Assembly (NCBI RefSeq): GCF_001314225.1
Contig: NZ_CP012697.1
Coordinates: 2,604,001 to 2,668,000, forward strand
Length of the DNA stretch: 64,000 bases
Direction: 5' to 3'
From: Microbacterium sp. No. 7
Lineage (GTDB): Bacteria > Actinomycetota > Actinomycetes > Actinomycetales > Microbacteriaceae
Made by a program: the position numbers and the translations under genes
Shown: one piece after another, positions 24,476-35,848 of the stretch
Position numbering within the stretch: the stretch's first letter is position 1
How the letters are laid out: every line of letters begins with the position of its first letter
Notes under the pieces: model-generated
Databases searched by the model: none
The model's input: only the letters and a program-made list of their open reading frames with translations
What the model was told of the DNA's origin: nothing

Positions 24476-24891
24476 GCCCGCAGCCCCGCCCGCACAGCCG
24501 TGTCTTGCAGACGCCGCGCGTCAACCACGACTGCAAAGTCGCCGGAGGCGAGCCAGACGAAACCTGACCTGGACATCAGGCGCAGCTCGCGGTCCTGATG
24601 CACGTCCTCAGCCACGGCCACCTCGAACCCGTCGATGCCGGCGAACGCGGCACCGAGCACCGCGGCGAGCGCCTGCGCCAGCGTGTCGGCATCGAGCACG
24701 AGGTGGCGGCGACGCAACAGGTCAACGAAGGCGAGGCGACGAACCACGTGGAGGGCGAACATCTCGCCCCCGTCGACGGCCATCTCCCGGACAAGCGGCG
24801 GCGGGGCGAGGCAGGCGAACGCCGAGGCAAACGGCGAACCCGCGTCCGCAGGGATGAGGCGAACAGGGGCGGGGGCGGCGGTGTGCGACAT
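24472..24891 (-). CDS. hypothetical protein before the integrase
   Basis: A 139-residue protein from ATG 24891 with a strong AGGAGG site. It overlaps the integrase start (ATGA), so the two are translated together. The sequence is alpha/beta with no membrane helix (LRRRHLVLDADTLAQALAAV, SRSGFVWLASGDFAVVVDA). I do not recognise it; a regulator or cofactor of integration is possible. Confidence 0.6.
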   Translation of the reverse strand: MSHTAAPAPVRLIPADAGSPFASAFACLAPPPLVREMAVDGGEMFALHVVRRLAFVDLLRRRHLVLDADTLAQALAAVLGAAFAGIDGFEVAVAEDVHQDRELRLMSRSGFVWLASGDFAVVVDARRLQDTAVRAGLRA

Positions 24892-25008
24892 GAGAAAGAC
24901 CTCCTGGCAGAAACCCGGAGTCCCACGAGGGGACTCACGGTTGCTTCCGCCGGAGGTCTAAACTCATCCGGTATGCGGGAAAAACGCCTGCTATCAGGTG
25001 TTTCTTCC

Positions 25009-25057
25009 GGTGGACCTGAGGGGACTCGAACCCCTGACCCCCTGCATGCCATGCAGG
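25009..25057. repeat. right attachment site (attR) within tRNA-Ala
   Basis: The 49-bp partner of 13060-13108. It covers the tRNA 3' end up to the anticodon stem, so the tRNA gene stayed intact when the element integrated, which is usual for tyrosine-integrase islands. Confidence 0.92.
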
Positions 25058-25083
25058 TGCGCTACCAGCTGCGCCACAGGCCC
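25011..25083 (-). tRNA. tRNA-Ala (anticodon GGC)
   Basis: A 73-base cloverleaf on the minus strand. The acceptor stem GGGCCUG pairs with CAGGUCC and contains the G3:U70 pair that marks alanine. The anticodon stem CCUGC/GCAGG encloses the loop AUGGCAU with anticodon GGC. The T-arm is GGGGUUCGAGUCCCC-like. The discriminator is A and the full CCA is not encoded. It is the integration target of the island on its 3' side. Confidence 0.97.
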
Positions 25084-25163
25084 TTGGCCGCCGCTCTCGC
25101 GGCAACTCCCCTAGCTTACTACACGCCGCGGAGTGCCACGAACCAGGGCGACGATCGGGCGTG

Positions 25164-25556
25164 TCATGCGCCGCCCGTCTGCCCGTCGAGCGACACGGGC
25201 GCCGGCAGCTCGATCGGGATCGTCGGGCAGTCGTTCCACAGGCGTTCCAGGCCGTAGTAGGCGCGCTCCTGCTCGTGGAAGACGTGCACGACGAGGTCGC
25301 CGAAGTCGATGAGCACCCAGCGCGACTCCTGACGCCCCTCGCGGCGCAGCCGCTTGTGGCCGGCCTCGAGCAGGCGGTCCTCGATCTCGTCGGCGATCGC
25401 GGCGACGCTGCGCTCGCTGCGTGCGGAGACGAGCAGGAACGCGTCGACGAGGGGCATCGGCTCCGACACGTCGAAGGCGACGAGGTCCTCGCCCGACTTG
25501 CTGTCGGCGGCGGCGGCGGCGAGCTGCACCAGCTCGATGGTCTGCGGCGACGTCAT
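25164..25556 (-). CDS. rsfS: ribosome silencing factor RsfS
   Basis: A 130-residue protein of the RsfS/Iojap (DUF143) family. It binds ribosomal protein uL14 and blocks subunit joining when nutrients run low. Typical segments are KSGEDLVAFDVS, LVDAFLLVSARSERS, GRQESRWVLIDFGDLVVHVF and RAYYGLERLW. It follows nadD and a membrane protein in one operon; its ATG overlaps the stop of the gene before it. The nadD-rsfS association is common in bacteria. Confidence 0.95.
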   Translation of the reverse strand: MTSPQTIELVQLAAAAADSKSGEDLVAFDVSEPMPLVDAFLLVSARSERSVAAIADEIEDRLLEAGHKRLRREGRQESRWVLIDFGDLVVHVFHEQERAYYGLERLWNDCPTIPIELPAPVSLDGQTGGA

Positions 25557-26761
25557 CCGAACACCCCCGACGCGAACCCGAGTATCAACACGCCCGCGAG
25601 CGCGAGGGCCAGGGCGCCGGCCGTGATGGCGAGCACCATCATGAGGCGTCCGCCCTTCTCGGGCGCGGGCGGCTGGATGATCTCGTCGGCGCTCTTGACC
25701 GTGCTCACCGCGGCGCTCGCGGCGATGGGCGTGGGCGAGGACGCCGCGGGGATCTCCCGGTCGACGAGCAGCGCGTCGACCTCCTCCCCGTCCGACGCGC
25801 CGGGCACGACGCCCGTGGCGCCGAACGACTCGGGGAACGAGAGCGTGCCCGTCACGAGCACCTCCCCCGTCGCGGCGATCGGCGCGTTGAGCGCCGTCAC
25901 GTCGGGCACCTTCGAGAGGATGAGGGCGCTCGGCGCCGTCGCCGACCCGGTCGCCGTGGTGTCGCGCGTGAACGACTCGTCGAACGACGGACGCAGGTGC
26001 GGCTGACCGTCGTCCTCGGCCAGCAGCTCCGCACCGAAGCTCGCCGAGAGCAGACGGCGGTCGCCGTCCTCCTGCTCCTCGCGCTCGACCGCCTCGCGAG
26101 CGGCATCGGTGAGCTCGAGCGGGGCGTCGGCGGGCGGCACGGCCTCGGCCGGTGCCTCGTCTTCGTGTGCGGACTCGGCCTCGTCATCGATCGACTGCTC
26201 GTCCTCGGGGGCGGACTCCGGCTGCTCGTGCTCCGCGGCGCCGGACGCCGCAGCGGGCTCCTCGTCCGCGGGCTCCTCGTCCTCCGCCGGAGCGTCGGCC
26301 TCGTCCTCGGGCGTCGGCGACTCCTCGACCTCCGCCTCGGCGACCTGCTCGTCCGCGTCAGCGGTGCCGACGACGTCGTGCTCGACCTCCTCGGTCTCGG
26401 CCTCGGCGTGCGCGACCGTCTCATCGGTCTCGTCGTGCGCGACATCGGGTTCCACGGCATCCACCGTGCGATGCTCGCTCGCGGCGATGTCGTCGATGAT
26501 GACGGGGATCGACGCCGTGCGCACGCGCTCCAGCAGCCGCGCCTGCCGACGCGTCCGGGGAAGACCGTCGATGTCGATGTCGATGTCGACGTCGGAGAAC
26601 GCCGGGGCGAGCTCGACGGGGGCCGCGGCACGCGGCGGCGGTGCGACGGGCGGGGTCGCCGGTGCGCCCTCGGCGATGATCGGGGTCGCGCCGGTGTTGC
26701 GCAACTCGCGCAGCTGGCGACGGGTCAGCGGCGGAGTGTCTGGCTTTTCTTCAGTGCTCAT
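25553..26761 (-). CDS. acidic membrane-anchored protein of unknown function
   Basis: A 402-residue protein: a short basic N-terminus ([11 protein letters not shown]), then about 150 residues dominated by Glu, Asp, Ala and Pro (roughly 110-260) that should be disordered, and one C-terminal membrane helix (about 378-400, [20 protein letters not shown]). Most of the protein would face the cytoplasm as a tail-anchored protein. It overlaps both nadD and rsfS by four bases. Proteins of this type occur between nadD and rsfS in related actinobacteria; the function is unknown. Confidence 0.75.
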   Translation of the reverse strand: MSTEEKPDTPPLTRRQLRELRNTGATPIIAEGAPATPPVAPPPRAAAPVELAPAFSDVDIDIDIDGLPRTRRQARLLERVRTASIPVIIDDIAASEHRTVDAVEPDVAHDETDETVAHAEAETEEVEHDVVGTADADEQVAEAEVEESPTPEDEADAPAEDEEPADEEPAAASGAAEHEQPESAPEDEQSIDDEAESAHEDEAPAEAVPPADAPLELTDAAREAVEREEQEDGDRRLLSASFGAELLAEDDGQPHLRPSFDESFTRDTTATGSATAPSALILSKVPDVTALNAPIAATGEVLVTGTLSFPESFGATGVVPGASDGEEVDALLVDREIPAASSPTPIAASAAVSTVKSADEIIQPPAPEKGGRLMMVLAITAGALALALAGVLILGFASGVFG

Positions 26762-27354
26762 GACGTGCTCCGGTAGAGGTGATGCTTCGCAATGTATTGG
26801 ACGACGCCGTCGGGGACGAGATACCACACGGGGTGTCCGCGACTCACGCGTTGTCGGCAGTCGGTCGACGAGATGGCGAGCGCCGGGATCTCCAGCTGGC
26901 TCACCCCGTCGCTCGGGAGCCCCGCGATGTCGAGCACGTGCCCGGGACGCGACACCGCGACGAAGTGCGCGAGCTGCCACAGCTCCTCGTGATTGCGCCA
27001 GCCGAGGATCTGCGCGATCGCGTCGGCTCCCGTGATGAAGAACAGCTCCGCGTCCGGCCGCTCGGCGGCCAGATCCCTCAGCGTGTCGATCGTGTAGGTG
27101 GGGCCCTCCCGGTCGATGTCGACGCGCGACACCGTGAACCGGGGGTTGGATGCCGTGGCGATCACGGTCATCAGATAGCGGTGCTCGCTCGCCGTGACGT
27201 GCTGCTTCTGCCACGGCTGCCCCGTAGGGACGAAGACGACCTCATCGAGGTCGAACGACTGCGCGACCTCACTCGCGGCGACGAGGTGACCATGGTGAAC
27301 CGGATCGAATGTCCCGCCCATCACCCCGATCCTCGGGGCGCGCACCTCAGTCAT
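26758..27354 (-). CDS. nadD: nicotinate-nucleotide adenylyltransferase
   Basis: A 198-residue enzyme that joins ATP and nicotinate mononucleotide to make deamido-NAD in NAD synthesis. The nucleotidyltransferase signature [12 protein letters not shown] is at 14-25, the second motif is [10 protein letters not shown] (about 158-167, the ISST type), and an HxxR-type substrate segment SEHRYLM is present. The length is normal for the family. Confidence 0.96.
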   Translation of the reverse strand: MTEVRAPRIGVMGGTFDPVHHGHLVAASEVAQSFDLDEVVFVPTGQPWQKQHVTASEHRYLMTVIATASNPRFTVSRVDIDREGPTYTIDTLRDLAAERPDAELFFITGADAIAQILGWRNHEELWQLAHFVAVSRPGHVLDIAGLPSDGVSQLEIPALAISSTDCRQRVSRGHPVWYLVPDGVVQYIAKHHLYRSTS

Positions 27355-27365
27355 ACGGGCCGGTC

Positions 27366-27587
27366 TCAGTGACCGTGGGGAGGCTGGAGCTCCGCTGCGT
27401 GCGTCTTGGCGTAGGCCTCGGCCTTGGGGGCGTGACGGTTGGCCACGTTGCGGAACGACACGGTGACCAGTGCCAGGGCGAGGAAGGCGACCATGGCGAT
27501 GACGCCGAAGATGAAGGTCTCGGCCTGCACATTGCCGTGGTGTTCGGCAGCCTCCGCAGCGGCGGCGGCGATCGTGGCGACAGTCAT
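27366..27587 (-). CDS. small membrane protein
   Basis: A 73-residue protein with one membrane helix (about 24-46, [21 protein letters not shown]) and a His-rich C-terminus (PPHGH). It lies between proA and nadD on the same strand. A TAGACT -10 box sits at 27619-27624 on the minus strand, and GGAG stands before the ATG. The function is unknown. Confidence 0.7.
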   Translation of the reverse strand: MTVATIAAAAAEAAEHHGNVQAETFIFGVIAMVAFLALALVTVSFRNVANRHAPKAEAYAKTHAAELQPPHGH

Positions 27588-27631
27588 TCGTGCTCCGTTC
27601 GGTTTCGAGTACGCGCCTTCAGTCTAGGCGG

Positions 27632-28891
27632 TCATGCCCGGATCTGCCCGGCGCCACGGCCGAGCCACTTGGTGCTGGTCAGCTCGGGCAAGCCCATCGG
27701 CCCGCGCGCGTGCAGCTTCTGGGTCGAGATGCCCACCTCGGCGCCGAAGCCGAACTCGCCGCCGTCGGTGAAGCGGGTCGACGCGTTGACCATGACGACC
27801 GCGGCATCCACCTCGGCGAGGAAGCGCTCGGCGTTCGCCTCGTCGGCCGTCACGATCGCCTCGGTGTGCCGCGTCGAGTAGGTGCGGATGTGCTCCAGCG
27901 CCTCGTCGAGGTCGTCGACGACGCGCATCGACAGGTCGAGGCTCATGTGCTCGGTCGCCCACTCCTCATCGGTCACGGGCACGGCGGCGGCCACGAGGGC
28001 GCGCACGTCCTCGTCGCCGTGGATCGTGACCCCCGCGTCGACCAGCGCAGCGGCGACCTCGGGGACGAGACGCTCGGCCGCGTCGCGCACGACCAGGACG
28101 GTCTCGACGGCGTTGCAGACGCTGGGGCGCTGCGCCTTGGCGTTGACGGCGATCTCGCGCGCCCATTCCAGCGGCGCGCTCGCGTCGAGCACGAGGTGCA
28201 CGACGCCCGCGCCGGTCTCGATGACCGGGACGCTCGACTCCGTCACGACGGTCTCGATCAGCTGGGCGCTGCCCCGGGGGATGAGCACGTCGACGATGCC
28301 GCGGGCGTGCATGAGCTCGCGGGCGCCGTCGCGGCCGAAGTCGTCGACCGTCTGGATCGCCTCGGGGTCGACGCCGCGACCCTTCAGCGCGCGGCGCATG
28401 ACCTCGACCAGCGCGGCGTTCGACGACTGCGCGGCGGTGCCCCCGCGCAGCACGACGGCGTTGCCCGACCGCAGCGCGAGCGCCGCGATGTCGACCGTCA
28501 CGTTGGGACGGGCCTCGTAGATCGCGCCGACGACGCCGAACGGCACCGAGACCTTCGTGAGGCGGATGCCGCCGCCGATCGTGCGCTCGTCGAGCACCCG
28601 GCCGACCGGGTCGGGCAGCGCCGCCACGTCGCGCACGGCGGCGGCCAGGGCGCGCACGCGCGCCTCGTCGAGGCGCAGCCGGTCGATCAGTCCCTCGCTC
28701 ATCCCCGACTCGCGTCCGCGCGTCAGGTCGTCGGCGTTGGCGGTCACCACCTCGTCGACGCTCGCGTCGATCGCGTCGGCGATCGCGAGCAGCAGGTCGC
28801 GCTTCGCCTCGTCACTGAGAAGCGCGATGCTCCGGGAGGCGTCGCGCGCGAGCAGCATCCGCTCCCGGGCGGTCGTGCGGGTCGTCGTCAT
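27632..28891 (-). CDS. proA: gamma-glutamyl phosphate reductase
   Basis: A 419-residue NADPH-dependent enzyme, the second step of proline synthesis (glutamyl phosphate to glutamate semialdehyde). It has the aldehyde dehydrogenase fold with the active-site Cys in SVCNAVETVL (about 260) and family segments FGVVGAIYEARPNVT, LRGGTAA and FGFGAEVGISTQKLHARGPM. A -10-like TAAACT lies six bases before ATG 28891, so it may have its own leaderless promoter although proB is just upstream. Confidence 0.96.
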   Translation of the reverse strand: MTTTRTTARERMLLARDASRSIALLSDEAKRDLLLAIADAIDASVDEVVTANADDLTRGRESGMSEGLIDRLRLDEARVRALAAAVRDVAALPDPVGRVLDERTIGGGIRLTKVSVPFGVVGAIYEARPNVTVDIAALALRSGNAVVLRGGTAAQSSNAALVEVMRRALKGRGVDPEAIQTVDDFGRDGARELMHARGIVDVLIPRGSAQLIETVVTESSVPVIETGAGVVHLVLDASAPLEWAREIAVNAKAQRPSVCNAVETVLVVRDAAERLVPEVAAALVDAGVTIHGDEDVRALVAAAVPVTDEEWATEHMSLDLSMRVVDDLDEALEHIRTYSTRHTEAIVTADEANAERFLAEVDAAVVMVNASTRFTDGGEFGFGAEVGISTQKLHARGPMGLPELTSTKWLGRGAGQIRA

Positions 28892-28924
28892 CCGTCCAGT
28901 TTACCGCCGAGCGGCCGGCGGAGA

Positions 28925-31345
<2,421 letters not shown>

Positions 31346-31361
31346 CGAGAATCGTGCGCGA

Positions 31362-31622
31362 TTACTCCGCTGCTGCCGCCACGATGTTGACGACCTTGCG
31401 GCCGCCCTTCGTGCCGAACTCGACGGCGCCGGCCGCGAGCGCGAACAGCGTGTCGTCGCCACCGCGACCGACGTTCGCGCCGGGGTGGAAGTGCGTGCCG
31501 CGCTGGCGGACGAGGATCTCGCCGGCGTTGACGGTCTGGCCGCCGAAGCGCTTCACGCCCAGTCGCTGTGCGTTGGAGTCACGACCGTTGCGGGTGGAGC
31601 TTGCGCCCTTTTTGTGTGCCAT
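31362..31622 (-). CDS. rpmA: 50S ribosomal protein bL27
   Basis: An 86-residue protein: [56 protein letters not shown]. The N-terminus reaches the peptidyl-transferase centre. There is no N-terminal cleavable extension of the Firmicutes type. It lies 18 bases after rplU. Confidence 0.98.
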   Translation of the reverse strand: MAHKKGASSTRNGRDSNAQRLGVKRFGGQTVNAGEILVRQRGTHFHPGANVGRGGDDTLFALAAGAVEFGTKGGRKVVNIVAAAAE

Positions 31623-31640
31623 GTCTCTGGTCCCTCCGGC

Positions 31641-31949
31641 TTACTTGATGCCGGTGATCTTGACGCGCGTGAGGTCCTGGCGGTGGCCCTGGCGCTTCTT
31701 GTAACCGGTCTTGTTCTTGAACTTCTGGATGACGATCTTCGGACCGCGCTCCTCGCCGAGGACCTCGGCGGTCACGGTGACCTTCGCGAGCTTCTCGGCG
31801 TCGCTCGTCACGGCGTCGCCGTCGACGAGGAGCACGGCGGGGAGCTCGAGCGTCTCGCCGACCTTGGCCTGCTGGCGGTCGAGCACGACGATGGTGCCGA
31901 CCTCGACCTTCTCCTGCCGGCCGCCGGCGCGCACAACTGCGTAAACCAC
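31641..31949 (-). CDS. rplU: 50S ribosomal protein bL21
   Basis: A 102-residue protein from a GTG at 31949 ([18 protein letters not shown]). Typical segments are [20 protein letters not shown] and RQDLTRVKI. An open frame extends upstream but runs through the hairpin leader, so 31949 is preferred. It is the first gene of the cluster and has a clear promoter 164 bases upstream. Confidence 0.97.
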   Translation of the reverse strand: MVYAVVRAGGRQEKVEVGTIVVLDRQQAKVGETLELPAVLLVDGDAVTSDAEKLAKVTVTAEVLGEERGPKIVIQKFKNKTGYKKRQGHRQDLTRVKITGIK

Positions 31950-32112
31950 TTCACACCTGTTTCTTCTGTGGAGCGAACCGCTCCGTTGTTCTGTGGAGCA
32001 CGCGGCTCCGTGTGTCTCCTCGAGACCAAAGTCCTGATGCGGAGGCCCGGGACGTGCCGTCGGACCCGTCACCGCCCGCATGGGCCTGCGGCATGTGACG
32101 CACCAAGGGTCT
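31950..32112 (-). promoter_or_regulatory. rplU leader with twin GGAGC hairpins
   Basis: Two similar 15-base hairpins stand before the rplU start: 31970-31984 (GGAGCG/CGCTCC around AAC) and 31995-32009 (GGAGC/GCTCC). Both are preceded by the same plus-strand word TCTGT. The spacing and repetition suggest an autoregulatory ribosomal-protein leader that would bind bL21, as known for other ribosomal leaders. I do not claim a match to a named family. Confidence 0.5.
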
Positions 32113-32141
32113 ACTTTACCGGATGCGGTCAAGATGGGCAA
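32113..32141 (-). promoter_or_regulatory. rplU promoter
   Basis: On the minus strand, TTGCCC (32136-32141), a 17-base spacer and TAAAGT (32113-32118) form a good sigma-70-type promoter. It faces the leaderless DUF4031 gene on the other strand. Confidence 0.65.
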
Positions 32142-32185
32142 AAGCGCGCGCGTGCCGTGTCGCGCGTCGCGCATAGGATCGGCCC

Positions 32186-32458
32186 GTGACCATTCTGATC
32201 GACGACGCCGTCTGGCCCGCGCACGGCCGGCTGTGGGCGCACCTGGTCAGCGATGCGAGCCTCGACGAGCTGCACGCGTTCGCGCGGAGCCACGACATCC
32301 CTCCGCGCGCCTTCGATCTCGACCACTACGACGTGCCGGCCGACAGCATCGACCGGCTCGTCGCCGGCGGCGCCGTGCACGTGACCGGCCACGAGCTCGT
32401 GCGCCGGCTGATCGCCTCGGGTCTGCGGGTCACGGCGCGCGAGCGCCGAGGCCGCTGA
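32186..32458 (+). CDS. DUF4031 protein
   Basis: A 90-residue protein ([37 protein letters not shown]) of the DUF4031 family, common in Actinobacteria; the function is unknown. The conserved Asp, His and Arg residues suggest a small enzyme or nucleotide-binding protein. TAGGAT lies six bases before the GTG, so it is probably leaderless. It ends at a perfect hairpin shared with the RNase gene. Confidence 0.85.
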   Translation: MTILIDDAVWPAHGRLWAHLVSDASLDELHAFARSHDIPPRAFDLDHYDVPADSIDRLVAGGAVHVTGHELVRRLIASGLRVTARERRGR

Positions 32459-32460
32459 CC

Positions 32461-32502
32461 CGCGGTCGTCCCCGGCGCGGGTCGGCGCCGGGGACGACCG
32501 CG
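32461..32502. terminator. bidirectional hairpin terminator
   Basis: An 18-bp perfect stem (32461-32478 with 32485-32502) with a 6-base loop fills the whole gap between the convergent DUF4031 and RNase E/G genes. It starts two bases after one stop and abuts the other. It has no T-run, as is common in high-GC actinobacteria. Confidence 0.75.
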
Positions 32503-34953
32503 TCAGGACTGGTCGGGCGTCTCGACGTGCGCGACCGGCGTGCCGGCGAGCGCCGCCGTGGTGACGCGACGCCGTGAGCGGCCCTGGCCGGGCGCCTTCG
32601 GCTCGGGCAGCGCGCTGAGCACGGAGTCGAGCAGAAGGTCCTTCTCGGTCTTCGGCGCGGCCGCGGGCTCGGTCCGGCGCTTGCGGGGCTTCTTGGGCCG
32701 CTCGGCCGGCGCGGGCGGAACGATCTCCTCGACCGCGACCGGCTCCTCCTCCGACGCGTGCAGCGTGGAGGCGGCGATCTGCGCGAGCGCGTTCTTCGCA
32801 CCCTCCGGGATGACGTGCGTCCCCGAGCCGGCGCCCGTGTTGCCGCCGCGCGAACGGCGCTGGCTGGGCTGGTTGCTCGACGGGCGGTGCTTGACGACCG
32901 GGTCGTGGTGCACGATCACCCCGCGGCCGGCGCACACCTCGCACGGCTCGCTGAAGGTCTCCAGCAGGCCCAGGCCGAGCTTCTTGCGGGTCATCTGCAC
33001 GAGGCCGAGCGAGGTGACCTCCGCGACCTGGTGCTTCGTGCGGTCGCGGCTGAGGCACTCGACGAGGCGGCGCAGCACGAGGTCGCGGTTCGACTCGAGC
33101 ACCATGTCGATGAAGTCGACGACGATGATGCCGCCGATGTCGCGCAGCCGCAGCTGGCGCACGATCTCCTCGGCCGCCTCGAGGTTGTTCTTCGTGACGG
33201 TCTCCTCGAGGTTGCCGCCCGATCCGACGAACTTGCCCGTGTTGACGTCGACGACGGTCATCGCCTCGGTGCGGTCGATGACGAGCGAGCCGCCCGAGGG
33301 CAGCCACACCTTGCGGTCGAGCGCCTTCTCGATCTGCTCCGTGACGCGGAACTCGTCGAACGGGTCGTTCTGGCCGTCATAGCGCTCGACGCGCTCGAGC
33401 AGGTCGGGGGCCACGCCCGTGAGGTAGGCCGTGATGGTCTGCAGCGCGTCGTCACCCTGGATGAGCATGCGCGTGAAGTCCTCGTTGAAGACGTCGCGGA
33501 CGATCTTCACGAGCAGGTCGGGCTCGGAGTGCAGCAGCGCGGGCGCCTGGCCGGTCTCGGCCACCGTGCTGATGTGGCTCCACTGCGACGTCAGGCGCTG
33601 CACGTCGCGCGTGAGCTGCTCCTCGGTGGCCCCCTCGGCGGCGGTGCGCACGATGACGCCCGACGACTCGGGCAGCACCTCCTTGAGGATCTTCTTCAGG
33701 CGTGCCCGCTCGGTGTCGGGCAGCTTGCGCGAGATGCCGTTCATCGCGCCGCCGGGGACGTAGACGAGGTAGCGGCCGGGCAGCGAGATCTGGCTCGTCA
33801 GGCGCGCGCCCTTGTGCCCCACGGGGTCCTTCGTGACCTGCACGAGCACCCGGTCGCCGCTCTTGAGCGCCAGCTCGATGCGACGGGGCTGGTTGCCGGT
33901 CTCGACGGCATCCCAGTCGACCTCGCCCGAGTAGAGCACGGCGTTGCGGCCGCGGCCGATGTCGACGAACGCGGCCTCCATGCTCGGCAGCACGTTCTGC
34001 ACGCGGCCGAGGTACACGTTGCCGATGAGCGAGGCGTCCTGGCTGCGGGCGACGTAGTGCTCGACGAGCACGTTGTCCTCGAGCACCGCGATCTGGATGC
34101 GGCCGTTCTTGGAGCGCACGATCATGACCCGGTCGACGGCCTCGCGGCGGGCCAGGAACTCGGCCTCGGTCACCACGGCGCGGCGGCGACCGGCCTCGCG
34201 GCCGTCGCGGCGGCGCTGCTTCTTCGCCTCCAGCCGTGTCGAGCCCTTGATCCGCTGCGGCTCGGTGATGACCTCGACGGCCCGGCGGCGCTGCGGCGCT
34301 GGCGCCGCCTCCTCGCCCTGGCCGCCGCCGCGGCGCCGGTTGCGGCGGCGCGATCCGCCGCCCTGCTCCTCCGTCGCCTCGTCGTCGCGGTCGCGCACGG
34401 GCCCGCGATCGACGCGGTCGGCGCCGGGCCGCGCGGGCAACGGGGCGATCTCGGGCGCGTAGAAGACCAGGCGCGTCGACACCGTCGAGACGAACTCGGC
34501 GGGCAGCAGGCCGAGACTCACGGCCGTCGCGGGCTCCGGCTCCGTGGGCTCGGGCTCGGCGGGAGTCTCCGCCGCCGCCTCCGGTCCCTGCTGGGTGGGC
34601 TCGGGCTGGACGGGCTCGGGCTGGACGGGCTCGGGCTGCACGCTCTCCGGCTCCACGGCCTCGGGCTCGGCGGCCTCGGGGGCGGCCGGCTGGGGCGCGG
34701 TGGCATCCTCCGACGGCGCCGCCTCGGCGGCATCCTCCGACGGCCCGGCCGGCACGACGTCCTCGACCTGCGCGGACTCCTCCGGCGCGGACTCCGCCGC
34801 CGCCTCCTCGGGGACGGTCGCCGGCTGTTCCGTCCCGCCGTCCGCGACGGGCGCGTCGCCCTCCGCGGGGCCGGCCGGCGTCGCGTCCGCCACGACGGCG
34901 TCCACGGCGTCGATCTGATCGGATGCTGCTGTGTCGTTGTTCTCTTCTGCCAT
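32503..34953 (-). CDS. rne: ribonuclease E/G
   Basis: An 816-residue endoribonuclease for RNA decay and rRNA processing. The N-terminal 260 residues are disordered: an acidic Ala/Glu/Pro region with tandem VQPEP units, then an Arg-rich RNA-binding region (RRRNRRRGGGQG). The catalytic part runs from about 290 to 690: S1-like domain (GNVYLGRVQNVLPSMEAAFV), catalytic Asp residues in IVVDFIDM and VVDVNTGKFVG, and the Zn-link motif CEVCAGRG. The C-terminus is another Lys/Arg-Pro tail. ATG 34953 has AAGGAG upstream. Domain order follows actinobacterial RNase E/G. Confidence 0.95.
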   Translation of the reverse strand: MAEENNDTAASDQIDAVDAVVADATPAGPAEGDAPVADGGTEQPATVPEEAAAESAPEESAQVEDVVPAGPSEDAAEAAPSEDATAPQPAAPEAAEPEAVEPESVQPEPVQPEPVQPEPTQQGPEAAAETPAEPEPTEPEPATAVSLGLLPAEFVSTVSTRLVFYAPEIAPLPARPGADRVDRGPVRDRDDEATEEQGGGSRRRNRRRGGGQGEEAAPAPQRRRAVEVITEPQRIKGSTRLEAKKQRRRDGREAGRRRAVVTEAEFLARREAVDRVMIVRSKNGRIQIAVLEDNVLVEHYVARSQDASLIGNVYLGRVQNVLPSMEAAFVDIGRGRNAVLYSGEVDWDAVETGNQPRRIELALKSGDRVLVQVTKDPVGHKGARLTSQISLPGRYLVYVPGGAMNGISRKLPDTERARLKKILKEVLPESSGVIVRTAAEGATEEQLTRDVQRLTSQWSHISTVAETGQAPALLHSEPDLLVKIVRDVFNEDFTRMLIQGDDALQTITAYLTGVAPDLLERVERYDGQNDPFDEFRVTEQIEKALDRKVWLPSGGSLVIDRTEAMTVVDVNTGKFVGSGGNLEETVTKNNLEAAEEIVRQLRLRDIGGIIVVDFIDMVLESNRDLVLRRLVECLSRDRTKHQVAEVTSLGLVQMTRKKLGLGLLETFSEPCEVCAGRGVIVHHDPVVKHRPSSNQPSQRRSRGGNTGAGSGTHVIPEGAKNALAQIAASTLHASEEEPVAVEEIVPPAPAERPKKPRKRRTEPAAAPKTEKDLLLDSVLSALPEPKAPGQGRSRRRVTTAALAGTPVAHVETPDQS

Positions 34954-35198
34954 CACTGGCGTACTCCTTGCCGACGGCTCCGCGCGCCTCCGGCGAAAAT
35001 CTGGCGGCGCCGCTCCGTGGGGACGAGCCGCGAACTCACTCGGTCTGCAGCGGCGCCAGGGGCTGCACGCTGCCGGGCGTTCATCGCCCGAAGTCTGTAC
35101 GTGATGCCGTGCACGGCGCGGCCGTGCGGTCATCGACGACCATTATCGCACTATCGTCCCGGGATTGCGTCGGCGACGCGATCCCACCCGTCGGCGGG

Positions 35199-35204
35199 GA
35201 TAAT
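35199..35204 (+). promoter_or_regulatory. -10 box of a leaderless promoter for the VKOR-family gene
   Basis: GATAAT lies seven bases before ATG 35212 with no Shine-Dalgarno sequence between. The 258-bp gap 34954-35211 must also hold the divergent RNase E/G promoter; I see no other clear element there. Confidence 0.5.
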
Positions 35205-35211
35205 CGAGAGC

Positions 35212-35826
35212 ATGCCGACTGCGCCGACCCACACCCGTCCCACCGGCCTCGCCGTCTGGCTCATCGTCGCCGGCGTCATCGGCTGGTGGGCGGCCTTCCA
35301 GCTCACCGTGGAGAAGTTCCACGCCTACGAGAACCCGGGCGAGGGCGCGGCGTGCGACTTCAGCATCCTCGTGCAGTGCTCGGCGAACCTGAGCTCCTGG
35401 CAGGGCTCGGTCTTCGGCTTCCCGAACCCGATCCTCGGGCTCACGGGCTGGATCGCGCCGATCGTCGTGGGGGCCGCGGTGCTCGCGGGCGCCCGGTTCT
35501 CCCGGTGGTTCTGGCTGGCGTTCTGGGCCGGCATGGCCTTCGCGTTCGGCTTCGTCGTCTGGCTCATCGGCCAGAGCATCTACTCGCTCGGCACGCTGTG
35601 CCCGTGGTGCATGGTGACCTGGTCGGTGACGATCCCGAGCTTCTACGCCGTGACCGTGCACCTGCTGCGCTCGGGCGTCGTCCCGCTCGGCGACGGGGCG
35701 CGCGCCGTCGCCGGCCGCCTCATGCCGTGGGTGCCGCTGATGGCGATCGTGAGCTACGCGATCGTGCTGCTGCTCGCGCAGCTGGAGCTGAACGCGATCC
35801 CGCTCATCATCCGCGACCTGTTCTGA
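35212..35826 (+). CDS. vitamin K epoxide reductase family protein
   Basis: A 204-residue membrane protein with five hydrophobic segments. A Cys pair in the first periplasmic loop (CDFSILVQC, about 48-56) and the active-site CPWC (about 130-133) are the VKOR signature. Bacterial VKOR proteins pass electrons from DsbA-like thiol oxidases to quinones and so replace DsbB, which Actinobacteria commonly lack. No DsbA-like gene lies nearby. Confidence 0.9.
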   Translation: MPTAPTHTRPTGLAVWLIVAGVIGWWAAFQLTVEKFHAYENPGEGAACDFSILVQCSANLSSWQGSVFGFPNPILGLTGWIAPIVVGAAVLAGARFSRWFWLAFWAGMAFAFGFVVWLIGQSIYSLGTLCPWCMVTWSVTIPSFYAVTVHLLRSGVVPLGDGARAVAGRLMPWVPLMAIVSYAIVLLLAQLELNAIPLIIRDLF

Positions 35827-35848
35827 GCCCGCGCGGGTCGCCCGCGTT

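Larger units (their letters stand above)
13060..25057. mobile_element. tRNA-Ala-integrated phage-derived or satellite-like element
   Basis: About 12 kb between two perfect 49-bp direct repeats. The right repeat belongs to the intact tRNA-Ala gene, and the integrase gene lies 534 bases from it, the usual arrangement for tyrosine-integrase elements. Most genes run on the minus strand: integrase, excisionase-like HTH, RepA-type helicase, a wHTH-like protein, small proteins and a tape measure protein. No terminase, portal, capsid or lysis gene is present. An IS1081-like element sits near the left end. It is either a decayed prophage or a phage satellite. Confidence 0.85.
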
